Assembly (NCBI RefSeq): GCF_020551945.1
Contig: NZ_JAJBZH010000002.1
Span: 248,001-312,000, forward strand
Reading direction: 5' to 3'
Length of the DNA stretch: 64,000 nt
Origin: Cellulosimicrobium marinum
GTDB lineage: Bacteria > Actinomycetota > Actinomycetes > Actinomycetales > Cellulomonadaceae
The first letter of the stretch is position 1. Each line of letters begins with the position of its first letter. Below the pieces are notes generated by a model that was not told where the DNA came from, did no database searches, and saw only the letters and a list, made by a program, of their open reading frames with translations. The position numbers and the translations under genes were made by a program. Below are positions 45,718 to 53,585 of this stretch, piece by piece.

Positions 45718-48700
45718 TCAGCCGCAGGCGACACCCTCGAACGGGACGCCGACGCTCTCCTGCGCGCCGCTGCCGTCCGTGGCGGTGACGGTCACCTCGC
45801 CGTCCTCGACCGTGCCGGACCGGGTCGAGAACGACTGGTAGGCCGACTTGCCCGGGACGACGCCGGCGAAGTCCTTCGACCCGAAGCCGGTGTCGAACCG
45901 CACGTCGACGGGGCCGTCGGCCGCATTCGTCGCGCGGACGGCGACGTACGCCCGTCCCGCGAGGCAGCGCGGCTGGGCGGTGACGTCCGCGAGCAGGACG
46001 GGCCCGGTGGGCTCGCCCACGGTGAACGTGCGCACCGGGGACCTGACGGCCCCGCCGTGCGGGCCGGTGACGACGACGTACCAGCCGTGCTCGCCGGGCT
46101 CGACATCCGCCCACGTGCCCGTCGCGGCGGTGCCGCTCGGGACCCCGGTGACCGTGTCGACCGTCGTGCCGGTGAGGACGTCGACGGTCAGCGCGTCGGT
46201 CGCGAGGCGCTTCGTGGTCGGCTCGATCCCGAGCGCGGCGTAGGGGATCTCGAAGTCCTGCATCCCCGGCGGGTCGTTGAGCGCCGCGTTGTCCGAGTCG
46301 AAGTCGTCGAGCGACGGGGAGTACGTGCGCACGACGATGCGGCCGGTGCCGTCCGCGCCGCCGTCGTTGTCGAAGTGCATCAGGCGCAGGTACCCGAGGC
46401 CGCCCTCGGGCAGGCCCTGGTAGTCGAACAGCATCGAGTAGACGGTGCGGTCCGCCACCCCGTCACCGTCGTCGTCGAAGTCGTCGGTGCGGGTGTAGGC
46501 GTCGTGGTAGTGGCCGGAGCTCACCAGGACGACGTTCGGGTTCGGCGCCACGACCTCGTCGAGGACGCGCTGCGGGATCGGGCCGAGACCACCGGTGGTG
46601 AGCATGTACTCGTGCAGGTTGATCCAGACCTTGCGCTCCGGGTACTTCGCGATGACCTCGTTCATCCACGCGATGTGGTCGTCGCCCGGCGCCCAGCCCA
46701 TGTACATCAGGAGCAGGTCGACGCCGTTCGCGCTCACGAGGTCGTAGTGGCCGCGGTTGTCCTGGATGTCGCCGCCCCACCACGGGTTGGCGGAGAAGCG
46801 GTCCGCCCCGAAGTAGCGCGAGTACTCCGAGTAGTCGGCGAGCGCCCCGCCGACGTCGTGGTTCCCGGCGAGCACGCCGTAGGGGAGACCGGCGTCGTCG
46901 AGCTTGGCGTACGACGGGTCGGCGTTGAGCCACTGGTGCTCCTGGTCCCAGTCGTCGACGATGTCGCCGGTGTGGATCAGGTACTGCAGGTTCACCTCGT
47001 CGCGGACCTCCAGGAGGAAGTCGTGGATGGCGTCCTGGTGGGCGAACCAGTCGTCGCCCGAGCCGTCGGTCGGCTGGCCCTGGTTGTCGTTGTAGTACTG
47101 CGTGTCCGACTCCCAGCCGATGGTGAAGTCGTACTCCGACCGGGCGGTGGCGTCGGGGTGGTACGGCGTCGCGACGTCGGCCCGCTCGGAGCGCGGCGTG
47201 CCCGCGAAGCCCTCGGAGTGCTGCACGAGCACGGTGACCTGGCCGTCCTGGACGTGCCCGTCGAGCGGGACGGTGCCGCCGAGCTCGAACTCGGTGGGCG
47301 CGCCGTCGGTGGTGACGCGGCGGTCCACCTCGGTCCACGTGCCGTCGGCCGTGTCGAGGACGGACAGCAGCACCTTGGCGTCGGCGTTCGCGGACCCGGA
47401 CCACGCGACCCGCACCTCGCCGTCGTCGCTGGTGCCCTCGGGCACGTCGACGGTGAAGAGCTGGTAGGGGAGCTCGGTGTCCGAGGAAACCTCGGCCCAG
47501 AGCCCGTCGGTGCCGGTGATGCGCTCGACGTCCTCGGCGCTGAGCGCCGCGGCGTCGTCCCGGTCGGTCGTCGCGGCGTCGGTCGTCGTGCCGGTGAAGG
47601 CCTCGACCTGCGGGTCGCCCGCGTCGAACGTGTGCCCGACGCGGAACTCCACGTCGAGGTCGTCGCCCGTCGCGGAGTCGGGCGTCGCGGACAGGGTGAC
47701 GTCACCGGGCTCCAGGGCCGCGCCGTCGGCGGGGTCGCCCAGCTCGACGCCGGGGACCTCGTCCGGGGTGGTGAACGTGACGGTCCGCTCGGCGGTGTTG
47801 CCGAGCGCGTCCGTGGCGGTGAACGCGACGGTGTGCTCCCCTGCGGCGAGGTCCAGCGACGACGTCGCGTGGGGCAGCTCGACCGTCTCGCCGTCGAGCG
47901 TCGCCGTGACGGTGGCGACGCCGGAGCCGGCGTCCGTCGCCTGCGCGTCGATCGTGAAGGTCCCGCGGTACGTCTCGCCGTCGACGAGGTCCGTCGTGAG
48001 CTCGGGTGCCGTGTTGTCGACGACGACGGCGCGCGTCACCGACGCGGCCTGCGCCCCGGTGCCGCGCGTCGCGGAGACGGTGTGCTCGCCGTCGTCCACC
48101 GCGGTCGTGTCCCAGGTGTGGGCGAGCGAGTCGAACGCGTCCTGCGGGACGGAGAACGTCGCGGTGAAGTAGACCTGGGACGCGTCGCTGAAGCCGATAC
48201 GCGTGCCGGGGTCGGGGCACTCGCGGACCGTCTCCTCCTGGCCCTCGCCCGCACCGCCGCACACCTCGGGGCGCAGCACCCGGCCGTCGGGCAGGGCGAG
48301 GCGCAGGTTCATGGCGGAGAAGTCGTCGTTGTTCTCGTTGAGGTCGGGCTCGGGCCACGCCTTGGTGCCGGCGTAGATGCCGAGGGTGAGGTCCTCGCCC
48401 GCGACGACCCGCTCGACCGGCACCTCGCTGGTGACCGTCTCGACGCGCGAGTAGAAGCCCTCGTCGAAGATCGTCAGGACGTCGTCGCCGAGCTTCACGC
48501 CGTTGCGGAAGAACGCGTCGGTGCTCGTCGCCTCGAACGCGAACAGGGCTGGCGCCTCGAGCGACGGGGTGAGGTCCGCGACGTCGGACCCGTCGATCGA
48601 CAGGCTCAGGTCGGCCGGGTCGCCGGTGGTCGTCGCCGCGACGCGCGTGGGGCCGCCGACGTGCTGCCCGTCGGTGACGTTGAGACGCACGGGGGCGTCC

Positions 48701-50289
48701 TCGCTCTCGTCGAGGACGACCCGCACCGGGCCGAGCGTGGTCGAGTTCTGCCCGTCGGACGCCCGGACGGTGTACTCGACCCAGGACTTGCCGTAGAGGT
48801 CCACGGCGGGCACGGCGTAGGAGTACCGGTCGGTGGCCTCGGGGCGCAGGAGCTGGGTGACGGGCTCGCCGACGTCGGACGTCAGCGTGAGCTCGACGGT
48901 GCTGACGAGGCGGTCGTCCGTCGCCTCGACGAGCAGGGCCAGGCCGTCGGTCTCCGGGGCGTCGTCGCTGCCCGTGAGGTCGGTGACGACCGGGGCGTCG
49001 TCGTCCTGCGGCGTGACGACCAGGCCCGCCGGGACCTGGTCGGGCGTGACCGTGCCGGGGGTCGGCGCACCGGGGCCGACGAGCGTCTGGTGGACGCCCT
49101 CCTCCCAGCGGTACTGGATCGGCTGGTCGGGGACCGTCTGGTCGTTGTTCATGTAGTCGGCGCGCGACACCGCGTGCCCGGTGTTCGTCTCGACCTGGAG
49201 GCCGCGCAGGCCACCGTTCGCCATGCCGCCGGAGAAGATCTCCACGAGGTTGACGCCCGCCGTCAGCGTGCTGCCGAAGTGCGCGTTGAAGTCGTCGGCG
49301 GTGAGGTCGCCGTTCGCGCCGTTCTTGATCCACAGCACGAGCGTGCCCCCGGGGGCGATCACCGGGTCGGACGGCGTGGCGGGCCACAGCGTGCTGCTCG
49401 TGACGCCGTGGTTCGCGTCGAGGTACAGGTAGCTGAACGTGTGCTCCGCGAACGGCACGGGCGCGTCGGAGGCGTTGTAGACCTCGATGAACTCGTACGC
49501 GTCCGCGCCCCCCACGTTCGCCGTGTCCGGCGCCACCTCGGTCACCTGCAGCACGGGCGCGTCGAGGTCGGGGTCGGGCGTGGGCTCCGGGTCGACCGGC
49601 TCCTCGGGGTCGACCGGCTCGCCCGGGCCCACCTGCGCGTCGTCGACGACGCCCGGCGTGTACGGGCCCGTGGCGTGCTCGAGCATCGCCGGGGAGTCGG
49701 CACCGGCCACCGTGAAGTGCGTCGAGACGCCCGGGGCGGTGGAGGGACGGTCGTAGGTCGACCAGCTCAGGGCGGTCCCCGCGGCGTCGTCCACGCGGAT
49801 CCCGCGCACGCCGCTGTTGGCCATGCCGGGCTGCCCGGTGACGTGGAACAGCGGGACGTCGTCGGCGGCGCCGACCGCGGCGCGGAAGTCGGCGTCGGTC
49901 CGCGCGAAGCTGTCGACCGTGGCCGAGGTGTACTGGAGCCACAGCACCGCGCTGCCGTGCGCGGGGACCGTCGCCGTCTCCTCGGTGAGCGTCAGCGGCT
50001 TGTCGCTGCCCGACGTCCCCGCGTTTGTGTAGACGTAGGTGAAGCCGTGCTCGGCGAGGTCGACCGGGGCGTCGGTCGTGTTCGTGACCTCGAAGAACTC
50101 GAAGTCGTCGTGGCCGGCGTTGTCGGGCGCGATCTCGGTGACCACGAGCGGCCACGACGACGCGGCGGCGGTGGCCGGTGCGGGCGTGGCAGCCGTCGCC
50201 GCGGGGACCGCGGCGAACGACCCGCCCGCGACGGCCAGGGCGGTGAGCCCCGCGAGCCGTCGGGTGGATGAGTGTCGTGACGTGGGCAT
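45718..50289 (-). CDS. Giant secreted calcineurin-like metallophosphoesterase with two lamin-tail domains
   Basis: ATG 50289, 1523 residues. A signal peptide (to about residue 33) precedes two lamin-tail domains (about 45-185 and 245-385; each VVTEIAPD/VTEVAPD...FIEVYN...), Ig-like modules (about 430-1000), the metallophosphatase (about 1040-1310: IHTGDIVDDWD, LAGNHDVGG, NLHEYM, SSGHYHD) and a C-terminal beta module beginning QPRCLAGRAYVAVRATN that is shared with the phosphodiesterase at 7842. No wall anchor is visible, so it is exported. All metal ligands expected of the fold are present. A phosphate-scavenging role is plausible, paired functionally with the phosphodiesterase (inference). 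Confidence 0.9.
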   Translation of the reverse strand: MPTSRHSSTRRLAGLTALAVAGGSFAAVPAATAATPAPATAAASSWPLVVTEIAPDNAGHDDFEFFEVTNTTDAPVDLAEHGFTYVYTNAGTSGSDKPLTLTEETATVPAHGSAVLWLQYTSATVDSFARTDADFRAAVGAADDVPLFHVTGQPGMANSGVRGIRVDDAAGTALSWSTYDRPSTAPGVSTHFTVAGADSPAMLEHATGPYTPGVVDDAQVGPGEPVDPEEPVDPEPTPDPDLDAPVLQVTEVAPDTANVGGADAYEFIEVYNASDAPVPFAEHTFSYLYLDANHGVTSSTLWPATPSDPVIAPGGTLVLWIKNGANGDLTADDFNAHFGSTLTAGVNLVEIFSGGMANGGLRGLQVETNTGHAVSRADYMNNDQTVPDQPIQYRWEEGVHQTLVGPGAPTPGTVTPDQVPAGLVVTPQDDDAPVVTDLTGSDDAPETDGLALLVEATDDRLVSTVELTLTSDVGEPVTQLLRPEATDRYSYAVPAVDLYGKSWVEYTVRASDGQNSTTLGPVRVVLDESEDAPVRLNVTDGQHVGGPTRVAATTTGDPADLSLSIDGSDVADLTPSLEAPALFAFEATSTDAFFRNGVKLGDDVLTIFDEGFYSRVETVTSEVPVERVVAGEDLTLGIYAGTKAWPEPDLNENNDDFSAMNLRLALPDGRVLRPEVCGGAGEGQEETVRECPDPGTRIGFSDASQVYFTATFSVPQDAFDSLAHTWDTTAVDDGEHTVSATRGTGAQAASVTRAVVVDNTAPELTTDLVDGETYRGTFTIDAQATDAGSGVATVTATLDGETVELPHATSSLDLAAGEHTVAFTATDALGNTAERTVTFTTPDEVPGVELGDPADGAALEPGDVTLSATPDSATGDDLDVEFRVGHTFDAGDPQVEAFTGTTTDAATTDRDDAAALSAEDVERITGTDGLWAEVSSDTELPYQLFTVDVPEGTSDDGEVRVAWSGSANADAKVLLSVLDTADGTWTEVDRRVTTDGAPTEFELGGTVPLDGHVQDGQVTVLVQHSEGFAGTPRSERADVATPYHPDATARSEYDFTIGWESDTQYYNDNQGQPTDGSGDDWFAHQDAIHDFLLEVRDEVNLQYLIHTGDIVDDWDQEHQWLNADPSYAKLDDAGLPYGVLAGNHDVGGALADYSEYSRYFGADRFSANPWWGGDIQDNRGHYDLVSANGVDLLLMYMGWAPGDDHIAWMNEVIAKYPERKVWINLHEYMLTTGGLGPIPQRVLDEVVAPNPNVVLVSSGHYHDAYTRTDDFDDDGDGVADRTVYSMLFDYQGLPEGGLGYLRLMHFDNDGGADGTGRIVVRTYSPSLDDFDSDNAALNDPPGMQDFEIPYAALGIEPTTKRLATDALTVDVLTGTTVDTVTGVPSGTAATGTWADVEPGEHGWYVVVTGPHGGAVRSPVRTFTVGEPTGPVLLADVTAQPRCLAGRAYVAVRATNAADGPVDVRFDTGFGSKDFAGVVPGKSAYQSFSTRSGTVEDGEVTVTATDGSGAQESVGVPFEGVACG

Positions 50290-50471
50290 GCGAACGGAAC
50301 CTTCCTGGGAGGTGTCCGCACCACACTGCCCGGAGCCCCTGAACGCACCTGTCCTCGCGGGTGAACGGCGGGCGACCTCCGCCGGTCGAGCGGGTGGCGC
50401 GGCGCGGTGGCGACGCCGCCCGGGCGGGACGGTGGCACCTAAGGTGAAGGCACGCCGACCGGAGGAGCTCC

Positions 50472-51410
50472 ATGGACGTCGCCCTGACCTTGGCCGGAAC
50501 CGCGCTCGTCGTGCTGGTGCTGCGCGACGTCTTCCACACCCTGTGGCACCCCGCCGGCGAGGGGCGGCTCAACGGTCTCGTCGGACGCGCGGCGTGGGCG
50601 GTGGTGCACCGGCTCCCGGCGCGGTCCAGGGCGCGCCGACTGCTCATGGACCTCGCCGGGCCCTGGTGCTCGCCACGGTCGTCGTGCTCTGGGCCGGGGG
50701 TGTCGTCGTCGCCTGGGGGGCTCGTGTTCTGGCCCCACATGCCGAGCGGTTTCGACGACACCACCGGACCGCCGCCCGTGACGGTGGGGGAGCGCCTCGT
50801 GAGCACCGGGTACGTCTCGATGGTCGGGTTGTCGACATTGGGTATCGGCGACATCGTGCCGACCACGCCGTGGACCCGGACGTGGACGGCGGTCCAGGCG
50901 ATCGTCGGGTTCGCGCTGCTCAGCGCCTCGATGTCGTGGGTGCTGCAGGTGTCCCCGGCGCTCACCCGCCGTCGCGCCCTCGCGCGGCGGCTCACCGCCC
51001 TCGCTCGTTCGACCGTGCCGTCCGACGGCCCTGCGGGGCGGGCGACCGCCGTGCCCGTCTCCACGCTCGAGGATCTCGTCCAGCAGGTCGCCGCCGTGCA
51101 CGTCGAGCTCCGGCACTACGGCGAGACCTACTACTTCCGCGACTCCGTCGCGGACGAGGCGCTGCCCGCGGCCGTCGGTATCGGGGCCGACCTCGCGGAC
51201 GGGGCGCTCCGCTCGCCCGACCCGGAGGTCCGTCGGTCGGCGGCGTCGCTGGGATGGGCGCTCGCCCGCTACGCCGCCCTGCTCGACGAGAGGTACCTGC
51301 ACACCGACGGGTCGACCCGCGAGATCCTCGCCGCGTACGCCGCCGACCAGGACCACGAGCCGACGCCGCACGGCACGGCCCCGACGCCCTCGTGGCCCGA
51401 GGGCCCCTGA
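50472..51410 (+). CDS. Ion-channel (two-segment potassium-channel-like) protein with compensated frameshift in a membrane segment
   Basis: ATG 50472 follows GGAGGAGC; 312 residues. After an N-terminal hydrophobic segment comes a pore region with filter-like STLGIGDIVPTTPW and a second pore helix (VQAIVGFALLSASMSWVLQV), then a cytosolic helical domain. Residues about 63-83 read as Ser/Pro/Cys-rich, but the +1 frame over the same bases (50663-50720) encodes LVLATVVVLWAGGVVVAWG, a perfect membrane helix. The simplest reading is one C lost at 50661-50663 and one G gained in the 6-G run 50715-50720. Either an assembly error or a damaged channel. Confidence 0.8.
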   Translation: MDVALTLAGTALVVLVLRDVFHTLWHPAGEGRLNGLVGRAAWAVVHRLPARSRARRLLMDLAGPWCSPRSSCSGPGVSSSPGGLVFWPHMPSGFDDTTGPPPVTVGERLVSTGYVSMVGLSTLGIGDIVPTTPWTRTWTAVQAIVGFALLSASMSWVLQVSPALTRRRALARRLTALARSTVPSDGPAGRATAVPVSTLEDLVQQVAAVHVELRHYGETYYFRDSVADEALPAAVGIGADLADGALRSPDPEVRRSAASLGWALARYAALLDERYLHTDGSTREILAAYAADQDHEPTPHGTAPTPSWPEGP

Positions 51411-51448
51411 GCGGCTCGCGGCCGCGCCACGGGGGTCGTGCTGACGGG

Positions 51449-52012
51449 TCAGCGGATCGCCCGACGCATGACGACGCGTGACGTCCCGCCGCTGCGCCCG
51501 GTCGTGGCGGCGGCGCGCGCGAACCCGGCACGCTCGAACAGGGCGACGTTGCCGACGTACCCCGAGATGACGTCGACCCGCTCGGGCCCGGAGTCCACCG
51601 GGTAGCCCTCGATCGCGGGCGCACCGTGCGCGGCGGCGTGCTCGACGGCGCCCGCGAGCAGGTGGTGCGCGAGGCCCCGCTTCCGGTACCCGGCCCGCAC
51701 GACGAAGCACACCGCGCTCCAGACGTCGAGCTCGTCGACGAACGGGATGGTCCGCGAGTGCATGAGGCGCCGGTACGTGCTGCGCGGCGCGACGGAGCAC
51801 CAGCCCGCGACCTCGCCGTCGACGTACGCGAGCACCCCGGGACCGGGCTCGGCGTCGCACAGCCCGGACATGAACGCCGGCCGGTCCTCGTTCGCCACCC
51901 GGCTGTCCCGGTACGCCATGCACCAGCAGCCGGCCACCCCCGGCCTCCGCGGGCCGACGACGGTCGCGAAGTCCTCGAAGCGCCCGACGGCGGAGCGCAC
52001 CTCGACGTCCAT
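51449..52012 (-). CDS. GNAT-family acetyltransferase
   Basis: ATG 52012, 187 residues. WSAVCFVVRAGYRKRGLAHHLL is the acetyl-CoA-binding motif A and SGYVGNVALFERAGFARAA motif B. The GCWCMAYRDS and FMSGLCDAEPGPGVLAYVDGEVAGWCSVAP stretches are typical of the actinobacterial GNATs annotated as conserved hypotheticals. Acceptor unknown. Family A repeat copy 2 lies just upstream of its start. Confidence 0.85.
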   Translation of the reverse strand: MDVEVRSAVGRFEDFATVVGPRRPGVAGCWCMAYRDSRVANEDRPAFMSGLCDAEPGPGVLAYVDGEVAGWCSVAPRSTYRRLMHSRTIPFVDELDVWSAVCFVVRAGYRKRGLAHHLLAGAVEHAAAHGAPAIEGYPVDSGPERVDVISGYVGNVALFERAGFARAAATTGRSGGTSRVVMRRAIR

Positions 52013-52052
52013 CCCGTCACCGTAGGAGCACCCCCCGACACCGGCGACCCGC

Positions 52053-52130
52053 GGCGAGCACGAGGATGCTCGCCGTCGAGCACGAGGTTGCGGTCGTACT
52101 GAGGCTGATCACGACAGCAACCTCGTGTTC
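52053..52130. repeat. Intergenic inverted repeat, family A copy 2
   Basis: A small hairpin GGCGAGCA-CGAGGA-TGCTCGCC (52053-52074) is followed by GAGCACGAGGTTGC (52078-52091) and GCAACCTCGTGTTC (52117-52130), inverted at 13 of 14. It lies between divergent genes and overlaps the leader of the siderophore-interacting gene, so here it cannot be only a terminator. Confidence 0.75.
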
Positions 52131-52144
52131 GGCACAATGGGCGG

Positions 52145-52999
52145 GTGTTCACCCGACCCCGCACCCGGTTCGACCTCGTCCCGCGTCGCGTGCGCGTGCA
52201 CCGCGTCGAGCAGACGTCCGTCGCGCTGCGCCGCATCACGTTCCGCGACGCCGCGCCCGTGACGCCGGAGCGCGGGCTCGCCTCCCTGCAGGTGCCCGGT
52301 CCGGAGGACCACGTCAAGGTCTTCCTGCCCGACCCGGCGACAGGCGAGCTCCACGCCCCGTCGATCGCGCCCGACGGCGGTCTGCAGCGCCCCACCGGTG
52401 TCGTGTCCATCTCGCGCGACTACACGGTCCGTGCGTGGCGTGCCCTCGACGACGGCACGGCCGAGATCGACGTCGACTGGGTGCTGCACGGCGACGAGGG
52501 CCCCGCGTCGGCGTGGGCGGCCCGCGCCGCCGAGGGCGACGAGCTCGTCCTCGCCGGTCCGCGCGGCAGCGTCGGCGTGCCCGACGGCGTGGGGCGCCTG
52601 ACCGTCGCCGTCGACGAGACGGGTCTGCCCGCGGCGGCCCGCTGGGTGGCGGCGGTCCGGGCGGCGGACCCCGCGGCGTCGGTCACGGCGGTCGTCGAGA
52701 TCGGGGACGACGTCGACGAGTCGTTCGTCGAGGCCGAGGTCGACGGCGCGACCACGGAGATCCTGTACCGCACCGACGGTCCCGGCCAGCTCGCAGAGGC
52801 GGTGCGCTCGCTCGGCGGGCTCGCCGACGACGAGCTGTTCGTCGGGGCGGGCGAGGCCGGCGACCTCATTCCGGTGCGGCGGTACCTGCGCCGCGAGGCG
52901 GGCGCCCGCGCCGACCAGCTCGCGCTGTCCGGCTACTGGCGGCGCGGCGTCGTGAACCTCGACCACCACGAGCCGCTGGACCCGACCGACCCCGACTGA
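52145..52999 (+). CDS. Siderophore-interacting flavoprotein (ferric-siderophore reductase, SIP type)
   Basis: GTG 52145, 284 residues. The N-terminal FAD domain carries SISRDYTVRAWR (R-x-Y-T motif of ViuB-type SIPs) and EDHVKVFLPD; WVLHGDEGPASAWAARAAEGDEL and the C-terminal GEAGDLIPVRRYLRRE...ALSGYWRRGV complete the pattern, including the W-rich end. It reduces ferric siderophore to release iron using NAD(P)H or ferredoxin. No siderophore genes are adjacent; the repeat upstream may affect expression. Confidence 0.9.
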   Translation: MFTRPRTRFDLVPRRVRVHRVEQTSVALRRITFRDAAPVTPERGLASLQVPGPEDHVKVFLPDPATGELHAPSIAPDGGLQRPTGVVSISRDYTVRAWRALDDGTAEIDVDWVLHGDEGPASAWAARAAEGDELVLAGPRGSVGVPDGVGRLTVAVDETGLPAAARWVAAVRAADPAASVTAVVEIGDDVDESFVEAEVDGATTEILYRTDGPGQLAEAVRSLGGLADDELFVGAGEAGDLIPVRRYLRREAGARADQLALSGYWRRGVVNLDHHEPLDPTDPD

Positions 53000-53026
53000 G
53001 GTCCGCGCGGATCTCCCGGACCCGTC

Positions 53027-53048
53027 GGGACAGGTGTCCCGTGACACC
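53027..53048. promoter_or_regulatory. Overlapping palindromes upstream of the redox/two-component cluster
   Basis: GGGACA-GG-TGTCCC (53027-53040) overlaps GGTGTC-CCGT-GACACC (53033-53048). Such back-to-back short palindromes are typical regulator sites; the NarL-type regulator encoded at the end of the same cluster is a candidate binder (inference). Confidence 0.45.
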
Positions 53049-53068
53049 CGGGACGCGCCCGGACGAGC

Positions 53069-53096
53069 GTGGGTGGTGTCACCCGGCACCACCCAC
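53069..53096 (+). promoter_or_regulatory. 5' leader hairpin before the small membrane protein gene
   Basis: GTGGGTGGTG (53069-53078) pairs perfectly with CACCACCCAC (53087-53096). It ends 15 bases before the ATG, next to the CGGAGG ribosome site, so it could control ribosome access, or terminate upstream transcription. Confidence 0.55.
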
Positions 53097-53111
53097 CTCC
53101 CGGAGGCCGCC

Positions 53112-53567
53112 ATGCGCAAGGTCTACGTCGCGCTCACCGTCCTGCTCCTCGCGGCGGTCGTCACGCAGTTCTACCTCGCCGCGTACGGGGTGTTCACCGT
53201 TCCGGACACCGACGACGCGTTCGTGCTGCACCAGTCGAACGGCCGCATGGTGATCCCGCTCCTGACGGTCCTCGCGACCTTCGCCGCGGCCGTCGCACGG
53301 GCGGGCGCTCGCACCGTGTGGCTCACGCTGCTCCCCCTCGGGCTGCTCGTGGTGCAGGTGCTGCTGTTCGTCCTCGCGGGCGCCACGGGCTCCTCGCCCG
53401 AGCGCACGACCGTCGCGGGCCGCGCGCTCCTCGGACTGCACGCCGTGAACGGGCTCGCGATCCTGTGGACGTGCGTCGTGCTCGTGCGGCGCGCGCTGAG
53501 GCTCGCCCGCACGGGCAGCGCGGTCGCGCCGGTCCCGGAGCCCCGCCCGCTGACCCCGGCCGGCTGA
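53112..53567 (+). CDS. Four-segment membrane protein (DUF6220-like)
   Basis: ATG 53112 follows CGGAGG. The 151-residue protein has an N-terminal segment (KVYVALTVLLLAAVVTQFYLAAYGVF), then FVLHQSNGRMVIPLLTVLATF and two more segments; the HQxNG stretch at the start of helix 2 is a conserved-looking motif for possible haem or quinone contact (inference). First gene of the cluster, 18 bases before the multicopper oxidase, so it is probably a membrane partner of that enzyme. Confidence 0.75.
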   Translation: MRKVYVALTVLLLAAVVTQFYLAAYGVFTVPDTDDAFVLHQSNGRMVIPLLTVLATFAAAVARAGARTVWLTLLPLGLLVVQVLLFVLAGATGSSPERTTVAGRALLGLHAVNGLAILWTCVVLVRRALRLARTGSAVAPVPEPRPLTPAG

Positions 53568-53585
53568 GGCGGACGGGGACGGGCC

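Noticed and set aside
45121-50271. A 1716-codon open frame on the plus strand opposite the metallophosphoesterase gene
   Set aside because: It is the antisense shadow of a strongly GC3-biased gene, has Arg/Val/Gly-rich nonsense sequence and no domain.
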